Shown piece after piece: positions 7,480-15,832 of a stretch of DNA of 27,146 nt (within the stretch, counting starts at the first letter, position 1; every line of letters starts with the position of its first letter). The translations under genes were made by a program, and so were the position numbers. This DNA is from JANMEX01 sp049696015 (GTDB taxonomy: Bacteria; Pseudomonadota; Alphaproteobacteria; Rhizobiales; Rhizobiaceae): positions 1-27,146 of the forward strand of contig JBAVTG010000092.1 in NCBI GenBank assembly GCA_049696015.1, read 5' to 3'. The notes below the pieces were generated by a model. It was not told the origin of the DNA, ran no database searches, and saw nothing but the letters and a program-made list of their open reading frames with translations.

Positions 7480-10179
7480 TCAAAAGAAGCCGCGCTTCTG
7501 CCACCAGCCGCCTTTGCGCGGCTTGTCATCAGATGGCTGCTCGCCTGTCTCTGTGCTTGCTGTCGAAACGATTGGCTCAACTGGCCCAGCTTCTTCTTCC
7601 GGCTTGCGGCGGGAAGCGCGGGCACGAGCTGGTTTGGCCTCTTCCGTAACAGGTTGCGCCACGGCTTCCGGCTCTGGAGCGGCAGTCGGCTCAGTGACGG
7701 CAGCTGCCGGCTCGACCTTCTTCTTGCGGCTACGGCTCTTGGCCGGTTTGGCATCCGGCTCGGCAGCGGCAGCAACTGCAGTCGGCTGCGCCTCTGGCGC
7801 ATCGGCAACTTCAGCAACCGCGTCGGCCCCGACCGCCTTCTCGCGCCCGCCGCGGCGCCGGCGCTTCTTTTGCTCACCGGCCTCCGGCAAGGAAACAGCT
7901 TCTGCTGCCGGCATTTCAGACGTGTCTTCAGCAGCTGCAGGAGCGTCGTCGTCTTCACCGTTATCGTCCGATGCTTCAACTGTGTTGCCATTGGCATCCA
8001 AAGTCTGATCGGCGCGCTCCTCGCCACGGTTGCGGCCGCGGCGGCGGCGGCGGCGCTTGCGGCGCGGTTCACCATCACCACGCGGGGCTTGCGGCTGCGC
8101 CGGCTTGTCTGATTCCGGCAAGGCTTCCGTTTCGGCTACAGATTCCTCTTCAATCTCATCTTCCATCGGAATATCAAGATCGTCGTCGGCGCTGTCGTCA
8201 TAGGCCGGCAGGATTGGTCCGCGCGCGATGCCGGACGCGGGGCCGCCCCGCTCGATAATCAGATGCAGCGTGCCGACTTTGTCGTCGGCCTCGATGGCGA
8301 TCCGCACGCCAAAGCGGCCTTCCAGTTCGATCAGGCTGTCCCGCTTCTGGTTCAGGATGTACATGGCCGTCGAGATCGGGGTCTTGACGATCAAGTCATT
8401 GGCGGCGCTGCGCAGCAGGAACTCCTCGATGGAGCGGATCACATGCAAGCCCACGGACGACTGCGAACGGACATGGCCGTTGCCGCCGCAATGGGCGCAA
8501 ACCTGCATCGTGCTTTCCAGTACCGATGCGCGGATGCGCTGGCGCGACATTTCCAGAAGGCCGAAATGCGAAATCCGGCCGACCTGGATGCGGGCGCGGT
8601 CGTTTTTGAGATTATCCTTCAACCGCTTTTCGACCGAGCGGTTGTTGCGCTTTTCTTCCATGTCGATGAAGTCAATGACGATAAGCCCAGCCAGATCGCG
8701 CAGGCGAAGCTGGCGCGCCACTTCTTCGGCTGCCTCCAGGTTGGTCTGTAGAGCGGTATCTTCAATTGAATGTTCACGCGTCGACCGGCCTGAGTTCACA
8801 TCGATAGAAACGAGCGCCTCGGTTTGGTTGATGATGATGTAGCCGCCTGATTTGAGCGTAACCTGCGGCTGCAGCATTTTGTCGAGTTGGGCCTCAATGC
8901 CTGCCCGGGCGAAAATCGGTGTGGGTTCGCGGTAAGGCTGGACCATCTTGGCATGGCTCGGCATGAGCATGCGCATAAAGTCCTTGGCCTCGCGGTAGCC
9001 GTTTTCGCCGGCCACGAGAATCTCGCCAATGTCCTTATTGTAAAGGTCGCGGATAGACCGCTTGATCAGGCTGCCCTCCTCATAGACGAGGGCAGGGGCT
9101 GAAGATTGAAGAGTCAAAGTCCGCACGGTTTCCCAGGCGCGCATCAGATATTCATAGTCACGCTTGATCTCGACCTTGGTGCGGTTCGCGCCTGCGGTGC
9201 GCAGGATAACGCCCATGCCTTTTGGCACTTCGAGATCCTTGACGACATCCTTAAGCCGCTTGCGGTCCTGTGCGCTGGTGATCTTGCGGGATATGCCGCC
9301 GCCACGCCCGGTGTTTGGCATCAGCACCGAGTAACGGCCTGCCAGCGAAAGATATGTCGTCAGGGCAGCGCCCTTGTTGCCGCGCTCTTCCTTGACGACC
9401 TGGACCAGCAAAACCTGGCGGCGCTTGATCACTTCCTGGATCTTGTACTGTTTGCGCGTGACACGGCGGCGGGTTGGAACCTCTTCCATTGCATCTTCAG
9501 CGCCAACGGATTCGATCACTTCCTGTTCTTCGATGTGACCATCATCATCGTCATCGTCCGACTGATCGCGGCGGGACCTTGATTTGCTGCGATTTCCTGA
9601 CCTGGGCTGTTCGCTGTCGTCGCGGATATCTTCGGAAACTTCGTCCGGCTCGACAGTCATTTCCATCACTGTCGGCAGGTCATTGACTGATTCGTCTTCT
9701 GGGGTTGGTGTTTCATCGCCATTTACAGGCGAATCATTCTCACTCGATTGCGACAATTCATCATTCTCCGCGCTATCAGCGGAAATTGGCTTATTGCGGT
9801 CGCGGTTGCGGTCGCGGCGGCGATTGCGGCCGTTGTCGCGTTCGCGGCGCTCGCGCGGCTGTTCGTCATCTTCCTCATCATCCTCTTGATGTTCCGCTGC
9901 TTCCGCTTCCAGAAGCGCCTGACGGTCAGCATAGGGGATTTGGTAATAGTCGGGATGGATTTCGCTGAACGCAAGGAACCCATGGCGATTGCCGCCATAC
10001 TCGACAAACGCCGCCTGAAGCGACGGTTCGACGCGGGTTACACGGGCAAGATAAATGTTGCCGCGAAGCTGCTTCTTGTGTTGTGATTCGAAATCAAACT
10101 CTTCGATCCGGTTGCCACGGACCACGACGACGCGTGTTTCCTCCGGGTGGGAGGCGTCGATCAGCATCTTGTTTGCCAT
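7480..10179 (-). CDS. rne: Ribonuclease E/G family endoribonuclease
   Basis: RNase E starts mRNA decay and processes rRNA and tRNA as the core of the degradosome. The 899-residue protein has an S1-type RNA-binding region (residues about 36-90 and 240-290) split by a long charged insertion, about 96-237. That insertion is rich in Arg and Asp/Glu with a run of seven Asp near 208. The catalytic DNase I-like domain carries metal ligands in VSIDVNSG (D460) and VIDFIDM (D503). The Zn-link cysteines are in CAHCGGNGHV (C561, C564). The C-terminal third is low-complexity, alternating Arg-rich and Ala/Glu/Pro-rich, and ends GGWWQKRGFF, a tail common in alphaproteobacterial RNase E. ATG 10179 is preferred over the frame opening at 10248 because of a GGGGAG ribosome binding site. 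It has a long upstream region without genes. Confidence 0.97.
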   Translation of the reverse strand: MANKMLIDASHPEETRVVVVRGNRIEEFDFESQHKKQLRGNIYLARVTRVEPSLQAAFVEYGGNRHGFLAFSEIHPDYYQIPYADRQALLEAEAAEHQEDDEEDDEQPRERRERDNGRNRRRDRNRDRNKPISADSAENDELSQSSENDSPVNGDETPTPEDESVNDLPTVMEMTVEPDEVSEDIRDDSEQPRSGNRSKSRSRRDQSDDDDDDGHIEEQEVIESVGAEDAMEEVPTRRRVTRKQYKIQEVIKRRQVLLVQVVKEERGNKGAALTTYLSLAGRYSVLMPNTGRGGGISRKITSAQDRKRLKDVVKDLEVPKGMGVILRTAGANRTKVEIKRDYEYLMRAWETVRTLTLQSSAPALVYEEGSLIKRSIRDLYNKDIGEILVAGENGYREAKDFMRMLMPSHAKMVQPYREPTPIFARAGIEAQLDKMLQPQVTLKSGGYIIINQTEALVSIDVNSGRSTREHSIEDTALQTNLEAAEEVARQLRLRDLAGLIVIDFIDMEEKRNNRSVEKRLKDNLKNDRARIQVGRISHFGLLEMSRQRIRASVLESTMQVCAHCGGNGHVRSQSSVGLHVIRSIEEFLLRSAANDLIVKTPISTAMYILNQKRDSLIELEGRFGVRIAIEADDKVGTLHLIIERGGPASGIARGPILPAYDDSADDDLDIPMEDEIEEESVAETEALPESDKPAQPQAPRGDGEPRRKRRRRRRGRNRGEERADQTLDANGNTVEASDDNGEDDDAPAAAEDTSEMPAAEAVSLPEAGEQKKRRRRGGREKAVGADAVAEVADAPEAQPTAVAAAAEPDAKPAKSRSRKKKVEPAAAVTEPTAAPEPEAVAQPVTEEAKPARARASRRKPEEEAGPVEPIVSTASTETGEQPSDDKPRKGGWWQKRGFF

Positions 10180-10643
10180 TTTGGAAGAACTCCCCGGCAA
10201 GCGGCCGAGCGTCATCACGCACGTAGGCGAAAGTGCCTTGTGCGGCAATGGATCTGCGGCTGCCGGTTAAAATTATGCTCTTCGCGCAAGAAAATGACGC
10301 AGCCAAGGGCCGGGAGGCACTGTAGCCTTCCCGAAACACATTCCTTGACGAACTAGCGATCATTACGATCCCGGCGAATGAACGACCCAAATTTGATCCG
10401 TTGCCGGACCCGTTAACGGCCTGGAAGGCCAAGCGAATAACATTCGCCTATCTTTGCCGGCTGCCGTCAGACGGGAACCAGCGAGAACCAATTTGAATCC
10501 ATTGGTTGTTTTGCGTTATTGACCGGCTGGAGCAGGGGCACTCGTGCCACCTCCCATGCCGGAAGCTTTCGCCGACCAAGCAAGATTCAAGCGTCAATAT
10601 AGAAGGTTGCACTGAAAAGAGGCAAGGGGAATTCCAAATGCCG

Positions 10644-10673
10644 ATACGGAACGCCAGTTGCGGCCCAGTCAAG
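10644..10673 (-). promoter_or_regulatory. Candidate rne promoter
   Basis: On the minus strand, CTTGACT (TTGACT hexamer 10672-10667) is followed after 17 bases by CCGTAT (10649-10644). This resembles the alphaproteobacterial housekeeping pattern TTGAC-N17-CTATAT, with a perfect -35 and an imperfect -10. It would give rne a leader of about 460 bases. The 16-bp palindrome abuts its upstream side. This is a visual match only. Confidence 0.3.
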
Positions 10674-10689
10674 GTTTGGTTAACCAAAC
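10674..10689. promoter_or_regulatory. Perfect 16-bp palindrome (possible operator) upstream of the amidase
   Basis: GTTTGGTTAACCAAAC is fully self-complementary with no spacer. It ends 38 bp before the amidase ATG at 10728 and touches the -35 of the candidate rne promoter. Both strands carry TTAACCA, close to the CtrA half-site TTAACCAT but with a mismatch in the last base. A dimeric regulator site shared by the divergent genes is a reasonable inference. Confidence 0.5.
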
Positions 10690-10727
10690 AATTCTAGTGC
10701 AGAAGCACCGATAAAACCGGATCGAAC

Positions 10728-11960
10728 ATGCGAATGTGTCTGACAAAGACAGGCAGGCATACAATGTTTGCGTTGGCTGGAGCCGCTCTTGCCATGCTGC
10801 TGTTTTTTGTCGCGACGGCAAAATCGGCAGGCAGTGCCGGTCAGACTCTTGTCGAGGCGCGTGTTTCGGGCGATTCTGTCCGCGCCGTTGTCGAACTTGA
10901 ATTTGAGGGCGCCGCTGAGGCGACGCCCAGCCTGCTTGCTGCCCCGCACAGGTTGATTCTCGACATGCCGGAAACCCGGTTTGCAATTGGTGAGATCAAG
11001 CCGAAAAATGGCAGCCTATTGTCATCGGTGCGCTATGGTTTGGTCCAGAAGGGGCGCTCGCGCATCGTCTTTGCGGTTGATGGACCATTTGCGCTTCAGA
11101 AATTTTCCTCACAGGCGGGCAAAGCTGTAAACCGCCAAATTGTCACTGTCACTTTGGCAAAATCTGATGACCGGGCCTTTGCGAAGTCATTGGCGAACCA
11201 ATTGATTGTCACCTCCGCGGTCACCGGCGGCAAAGGCGACCGTGTGGTCCAAGGCGCCAGTTCCACGTCGTTCAATGTCATAATAGATCCCGGCCACGGT
11301 GGTATCGATGGGGGCGCAACGGGTGTTCACGGGATAGTCGAGAAAGACGTGACGCTGGACTTCTCACGTCAGCTGGCATCGCGGTTGAACACAATTGAAG
11401 GGATTACTGCCCGTCTGACGCGGGAGGATGACCGCTTCATCGCGCTGGATGAGCGCGTTCGCATTGCGCGGCAACTTGATGCGCATCTTTTCATCTCGGT
11501 CCACGCCGACACAATTCGTGACAAGTCATTGCGTGGAGCCACCGTCTACACGCTTTCCGACAAGGCCTCAGACGAAGTGGCTCATGCTGTCGCGCAGCAG
11601 GAAAACCTGTCTGACGCCATCGGTGGTGTTGACGTGAAGGTGGAAGATCAGAGTGTCGCCGACATTTTGATTGATCTCACCCGGCGCGAGACAATGCAGT
11701 TTTCGACGAAATTTGCCCGTGCGCTCGTTCAATCGCTTAAAAACAAGACGAAGATGATCAACAATCCACATCGTTCTGCAGGTTTCCGGGTTTTGAAAGC
11801 TCCAGACGTGCCTTCGGTGTTGGTCGAGCTTGGGTATTTGTCCAATCCCGATGACGAAAAGGCGGTTTCCAACCCGGCGTGGCAATCGGGCGTGCTAGAA
11901 GAAATGGTGGCTGCGATCGGAGCCTATGCTGCGCAGCAGATTGCCATGCGCCAGCAATAG
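10728..11960 (+). CDS. AMIN-domain N-acetylmuramoyl-L-alanine amidase (AmiC-like)
   Basis: This periplasmic enzyme cleaves the bond between MurNAc and the stem peptide and is normally used to split septal murein in daughter-cell separation. The 410-residue protein has an N-terminal signal (hydrophobic FALAGAALAMLLFFVATAKSAG), then an AMIN domain, about residues 40-150, for murein or septum targeting. A linker follows, then an Amidase_3 zinc domain from about 183. Visible catalytic motifs are IIDPGHGGIDGG (first zinc His), the Glu ligand in VEKDVTLDFS, ISVHADT (second His) and VLVELGYLSN (catalytic Glu). All key residues are present. Starts at ATG 10728, 10734 or 10764 are possible; 10764 has the better purine-rich AGGCAGG upstream but would shorten the signal n-region. 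PBP1A follows on the same strand after 190 bp. Confidence 0.94.
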   Translation: MRMCLTKTGRHTMFALAGAALAMLLFFVATAKSAGSAGQTLVEARVSGDSVRAVVELEFEGAAEATPSLLAAPHRLILDMPETRFAIGEIKPKNGSLLSSVRYGLVQKGRSRIVFAVDGPFALQKFSSQAGKAVNRQIVTVTLAKSDDRAFAKSLANQLIVTSAVTGGKGDRVVQGASSTSFNVIIDPGHGGIDGGATGVHGIVEKDVTLDFSRQLASRLNTIEGITARLTREDDRFIALDERVRIARQLDAHLFISVHADTIRDKSLRGATVYTLSDKASDEVAHAVAQQENLSDAIGGVDVKVEDQSVADILIDLTRRETMQFSTKFARALVQSLKNKTKMINNPHRSAGFRVLKAPDVPSVLVELGYLSNPDDEKAVSNPAWQSGVLEEMVAAIGAYAAQQIAMRQQ

Positions 11961-12032
11961 TTGAATTCGCCGCTGCTGTTGCTATTCGGCAATGGCGACT
12001 TTGGCGCAAATCGATTAAAGTGAGCGCGAAAT

Positions 12033-12061
12033 TTGACGGGAAAACACGCGATTGCCGTAAT
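12033..12061 (+). promoter_or_regulatory. Candidate promoter for the PBP1A gene
   Basis: TTGACG (12033-12038) is separated by 17 bases from CGTAAT (12056-12061), a good -35 with a 4-of-6 match to the -10 consensus. It lies 90 bp upstream of the PBP1A start and would allow transcription independent of the amidase gene. Confidence 0.4.
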
Positions 12062-12077
12062 TCGTGGCAATCACGTG
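12045..12077. promoter_or_regulatory. Inverted repeat / hairpin in the amidase-PBP1A spacer
   Basis: GATTGCC (12050-12056) and GGCAATC (12066-12072) form a perfect 7-bp stem with a 9-base spacer. After one C-A mismatch the stem continues for 4 more pairs (12045-12048 with 12074-12077), 11 of 12 paired. There is no T-run, so it is not a simple terminator. It overlaps the -10 region of the candidate promoter, so an operator or attenuating RNA structure is possible. Confidence 0.45.
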
Positions 12078-12150
12078 CGTAATGCAAGGTTCTGCTGGCA
12101 ATGACGGCGCACGCAGATAAGTGGGGTGGGAAGTCCGCCCGGGGATCGCA

Positions 12151-14610
12151 ATGATCAGACTGCTTGGCTATTTTTTCGGTATCGGCACATTGCTGTTCCT
12201 GGTTGTTGCAGGCGCGATCGGGCTTTATGTCGGTTCCCTTGCCAAGGATTTGCCGGATTATCAGGTTCTTGCAGAGTATCAGCCGCCGGTGACCACGCGC
12301 ATCCATTCAGTGGACGGTGCATTGATGGGCGAATTTGCGAAGCAGAAGCGCCTCTATTTGCCGATTCAGGCGGTGCCGGACATGGTCAAAGCGGCCTTCA
12401 TCTCGGCCGAAGACAAGAATTTCTACAAGCATCCGGGCATAGATGTTTATGGCCTTGCCCGCGCGGTTGCAACCAATGTGCAAAACCTGGGGTCCGGCCG
12501 CAGGCCGATCGGCGCTTCGACTATCACTCAGCAGGTCGCCAAAAACTTCTTGTTGTCATCAGACCAGACGTTTGACCGCAAGATCAAGGAAGCGATCCTG
12601 TCACTGCGCATCGAGCAGGCCTACTCGAAAGACCGAATCCTCGAACTATACTTGAACGAGATATTCTTCGGATTGAATTCCTACGGAATTGCCGGTGCGG
12701 CGCTCACTTATTTCGACAAGTCGGTCAATGAACTGACTGTCGCAGAAGCGGCGTATTTGGCCGCCCTTCCGAAAGGGCCGTCAAACTACCATCCGTTCCG
12801 CCAGACTGAACGGGCTATTGAGCGGCGCAACTATGTCATCGATCAGATGGTCGAGAACAAGTATGTGTCGGCACAGGATGCTGAAACCGCCAAGGCGTTG
12901 CCGCTCGGTGTCAATATCCGCACAAACGGCGGCACCGTATTTGCGGCCGAATATTTCACCGAAGAGGTCAGGCGCGAAATCGTCGGACGGTATGGCGAAG
13001 AGGCGCTCTATGAGGGCGGCTTGTCGGTGCGCACAACTCTGGACCCAGCACTCCAGATTCTTGCCCGCGCGGCGCTGCACCGTGGATTGATCAAGTTTGA
13101 CGAACAGCAGGGCTACCGAGGTCCGTTTAAAACGGTGGATGTCTCTTCGGATTGGGGCGTGGCGCTTGGGGCCGTTGAAAATTACTATGATCTGCCCGAA
13201 TGGCAGCTGGCGGTGGTGCTAGACGTTACCGAAGCAGGCGCTTCTTTGGGGCTCCAGCCCGGCCGCGATGTATCGGGCGCGCTCAGCGCTGGCCGGGACC
13301 AGATTGCGCTCAGCCCTGCAGATTTCAAATGGGCGATGACACTTCGCGTTGAAGACAAGCGGGCCAAGGCGAAGACATTTTCGGATGTATTCAAGGCCGG
13401 CGATGTGGTTTTTGTCGAAAAGCAGCCAGAGGGCAATTGGCGTTTGCGCCAGGTGCCCGCTGTTTCAGGCGCCTTGGTAGCCATGGATCCGCATACCGGC
13501 CGCGTGCTTGCCATGGTCGGCGGCTTTTCCTATGCGCAGTCGGAGTTCAACCGTGCCACCCAAGCCATGCGCCAGCCGGGCTCGTCGTTCAAACCATTCG
13601 TCTATGCCGCTGCGCTCGACAATGGCTATACGCCGTCATCGGTTGTGCTCGATGCGCCCATCAAGGTCGATCAGGGCGGATCGCTTGGCATCTGGGAGCC
13701 CAAGAACTATTCGGGCAAACCGGCTGGACCGTCGACGCTGCGCGGCGGAATTGAACAGTCGCGCAATCTGATGACGGTGCGTCTTGCCAAAGACATGGGC
13801 ATGAAGCTCGTTGCCGAGTATGCAGAGCGGTTTGGCGTTTATGACAAGATGCTGCCGGTGCTTTCGATGGTGCTTGGCGCAGGCGAGACGACCGACATGC
13901 GCATGGTTTCCGCCTTTGCCGTCTTTGCCAATGGCGGCCGGTCGATCAAGCCATCGCTCATTGACCGCATTCAAGACCGGTTCGGTAAAACCATTTTCAA
14001 GCATGACGAGCGCGGCTGCGAGGGCTGCGCAGCGACCAGTTGGCTCGATCAGCCGGAGCCAGAGCTCATCGATAACCGCGATCAGGTGCTCGACCCCATG
14101 ACGGCCTATCAGGTGACGTCGATGCTGGAAGGTGTGGTCCAACGCGGAACTGCCGCCAACATCAAGGACATCGGCTTTCCGGTTGCCGGGAAAACCGGAA
14201 CGACAAATGAAGAAAAAGATGCGTGGTTTGTTGGGTACACACCGGACTTGGTAACAGGCATCTATCTCGGTTTTGACCAACCGACGCCGATGGGCAAGGG
14301 TTCGACCGGCGGTGCACTTGCGGCGCCGATTTTCAAGGATTTCATGCAAAAAGCTCATGATGGGAAGGCTGATGTCGATTTCCGGGTGCCAGAAGGCATG
14401 ACAGTCGTCGCCATTGACCGCAAGACCGGCATGAAAGCGTTTGGCAAGGGGCCAGGCGTGATCATGGAGGCGTTCAAGCCGGGCACTGGTCCAGCCGATA
14501 CATATTCGGTTATCGGCATTGAGGACATTGCCGTGCAACAGCAGCGCCAGCAGCAAATCTCACCTTCAGCTGCGAAAGTCATCCAGCAAGGTGGAGGCGG
14601 CCTTTTCTGA
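12151..14610 (+). CDS. Bifunctional penicillin-binding protein 1A (glycosyltransferase/transpeptidase)
   Basis: This class A PBP polymerises lipid II and cross-links peptidoglycan. The 819-residue protein has an N-terminal membrane anchor (LLGYFFGIGTLLFLVVAGAIGLYVG). A GT51 glycosyltransferase domain, about residues 55-230, carries the catalytic glutamate E87 in ISAEDKNFYKHPG and the GASTITQQVAKN motif. An OB-like insert follows, about 320-440. The transpeptidase domain has S478-x-x-K481 in PGSSFKPF, SRN in IEQSRNLM, and KTGTTNEEKDAWF. All catalytic motifs are intact, so both activities are expected. A GTG-initiated frame begins at 12121, but ATG 12151 gives the usual short cytoplasmic start. 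It sits with an amidase upstream and an M23 peptidase gene downstream, an envelope-biogenesis neighbourhood. Usual names in relatives are mrcA or ponA. Confidence 0.96.
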   Translation: MIRLLGYFFGIGTLLFLVVAGAIGLYVGSLAKDLPDYQVLAEYQPPVTTRIHSVDGALMGEFAKQKRLYLPIQAVPDMVKAAFISAEDKNFYKHPGIDVYGLARAVATNVQNLGSGRRPIGASTITQQVAKNFLLSSDQTFDRKIKEAILSLRIEQAYSKDRILELYLNEIFFGLNSYGIAGAALTYFDKSVNELTVAEAAYLAALPKGPSNYHPFRQTERAIERRNYVIDQMVENKYVSAQDAETAKALPLGVNIRTNGGTVFAAEYFTEEVRREIVGRYGEEALYEGGLSVRTTLDPALQILARAALHRGLIKFDEQQGYRGPFKTVDVSSDWGVALGAVENYYDLPEWQLAVVLDVTEAGASLGLQPGRDVSGALSAGRDQIALSPADFKWAMTLRVEDKRAKAKTFSDVFKAGDVVFVEKQPEGNWRLRQVPAVSGALVAMDPHTGRVLAMVGGFSYAQSEFNRATQAMRQPGSSFKPFVYAAALDNGYTPSSVVLDAPIKVDQGGSLGIWEPKNYSGKPAGPSTLRGGIEQSRNLMTVRLAKDMGMKLVAEYAERFGVYDKMLPVLSMVLGAGETTDMRMVSAFAVFANGGRSIKPSLIDRIQDRFGKTIFKHDERGCEGCAATSWLDQPEPELIDNRDQVLDPMTAYQVTSMLEGVVQRGTAANIKDIGFPVAGKTGTTNEEKDAWFVGYTPDLVTGIYLGFDQPTPMGKGSTGGALAAPIFKDFMQKAHDGKADVDFRVPEGMTVVAIDRKTGMKAFGKGPGVIMEAFKPGTGPADTYSVIGIEDIAVQQQRQQQISPSAAKVIQQGGGGLF

Positions 14611-14686
14611 CCGCGCGTCGCCTTTACACCGCGCCGGGCCGACACTATGGTCCGCGCACTTTTATTGCCTCAATCAGGAATTCATG

Positions 14687-15815
14687 ATGCGCGCCGAAAT
14701 GGAAACTTTGGTCGAAGAGATCAAGCAGGCATTCAGCCTGCTGAGGAGGCATCTTTGACTGGGATCAAGCCCTCAAACGTCTTGGTTATCTGAACGAGCG
14801 CGCTGAAGATCCAACTCTGTGGAATGATGCGCAGGAAGCGCAGAATCTGATGCGTGAGCGTCAGGAACTGGATGATTCCATCACCTCGGTGCGCAAGCTT
14901 GAAGCCTCGCTTCATGACAATGTCGAGATGATCGGCCTTGGCGAGGAGGAAGGCGATCAGTCCATCGTCGCGGAAGCCGAAGAGGCCATCCGCGCCATCG
15001 CCGTTGAAGTGCGCAAACGCCAGGTCGAATCGCTTTTGTCGGGCGAGGCTGACAAGAACGATACATTTGTTGAAATCCACGCCGGCGCGGGCGGCACAGA
15101 AAGCCAGGATTGGGCCTCGATGCTGCTGCGCATGTATACGCGCTGGGCCGAGCGCAAACGGATGAAAGTCGAGTTGCTCGAATATCATGATGGCGAAGAA
15201 GCGGGCATCAAGTCTGCGACATTGCTGATCAAGGGCCACAATGCCTATGGCTGGCTCAAAACTGAATCCGGGGTTCACCGGCTTGTGCGCATTTCGCCCT
15301 ACGATTCCAATGCCCGCCGCCACACCTCGTTTTCGAGCGCCTGGGTTTACCCGGTTGTTGATGATTCGATCGAGATTGACGTCAAGGAATCGGACTGCCG
15401 CATCGATACCTATCGGTCATCGGGGGCAGGCGGTCAGCACGTCAACACCACCGATTCGGCGGTGCGTATCACACATATTCCGACCAACATCGTGGTGCAG
15501 TGCCAGTCCGACCGGTCGCAGCACAAGAACCGGGCGACGGCTTGGTCGATGCTGCGTGCCCGGCTCTATGAATTCGAATTGGAAAAGCGCGAGGCGGCCG
15601 CTAACAAAGAGGCCTCGTCCAAGACTGACATCGGTTGGGGGCACCAGATTAGATCTTACGTCATGCAGCCCTATCAGATGGTCAAAGATTTGCGCACCGG
15701 CTACGAAAGCTCTGCGCCGCAAGATGTGCTGGATGGCGATCTTGATGGATTTATGGAAGCCTCCCTGGCGCAGCGTGTCCATGGCGGCAAGGCAGATGTT
15801 CAGGATATTGACTGA
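14687..15815 (+). CDS. prfB: Peptide chain release factor 2, with programmed +1 frameshift
   Basis: RF2 ends translation at UGA and UAA. The gene is in two frames: 14687-14755 (23 codons) and, after skipping T14756, 14757-15815, giving 375 residues. The first frame ends in ...LLRRHL and hits TGA at 14756-14758; the second continues DWDQALKRLGYL. This is a programmed frameshift, not a sequencing error, because the CTT-TGA-C slip site and an internal AGGAGG (14744-14749) at the correct 3-base spacing are both present. The GGQ hydrolysis motif is at residues 248-250. The stop-recognition tripeptide position reads S203-P-Y205, where E. coli has SPF. The start is ATG 14687, or the adjacent ATG 14684, behind AGGA at 14676-14679; spacing favours 14687. 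It is convergent with the M23 gene. Confidence 0.96.
14744..14759 (+). promoter_or_regulatory. prfB programmed frameshift element
   Basis: An internal Shine-Dalgarno AGGAGG (14744-14749), CAT, then CTT-TGA-C (14753-14759). The SD-to-slip-codon distance is 3 bases, as in E. coli prfB. When RF2 is scarce, ribosomes pausing at the in-frame UGA slip +1 from CUU to UUU and read on, giving autoregulation. Confidence 0.95.
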
Positions 15816-15832
15816 TCCGGGGATGCGTCGCC

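Larger units (their letters stand above)
10180..10727. other. 548-bp divergent spacer between rne and the AMIN-domain amidase gene
   Basis: No convincing gene is seen; short open frames here lack ribosome binding sites and family features. It should contain the rne leader and promoter (minus strand) and the amidase promoter (plus strand). It holds several inverted repeats: GGCCT-GGA-AGGCC (10418-10430), GCGAAT-AAC-ATTCGC (10433-10447), and a perfect 16-bp palindrome at 10674-10689. In E. coli a long rne leader mediates autoregulation by RNase E; whether that applies here is unknown. Confidence 0.7.

Noticed and set aside
7416..8112. Arg-rich and Ala/Leu-rich open frames on both strands over the 3' part of rne
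   Set aside because: They are out-of-frame readings of the low-complexity RNase E C-terminal region and have no family features or ribosome binding sites.
13636..14556. 306-codon minus-strand open frame opposite PBP1A
   Set aside because: Antisense to the transpeptidase domain of a clear PBP1A, with shadow-type His/Arg/Cys composition.
14684..14758. Apparent frameshift mutation or short pseudogene at the start of prfB
   Set aside because: The AGGAGG and CTT-TGA-C slip site at proper spacing show a programmed frameshift; both halves match RF2.
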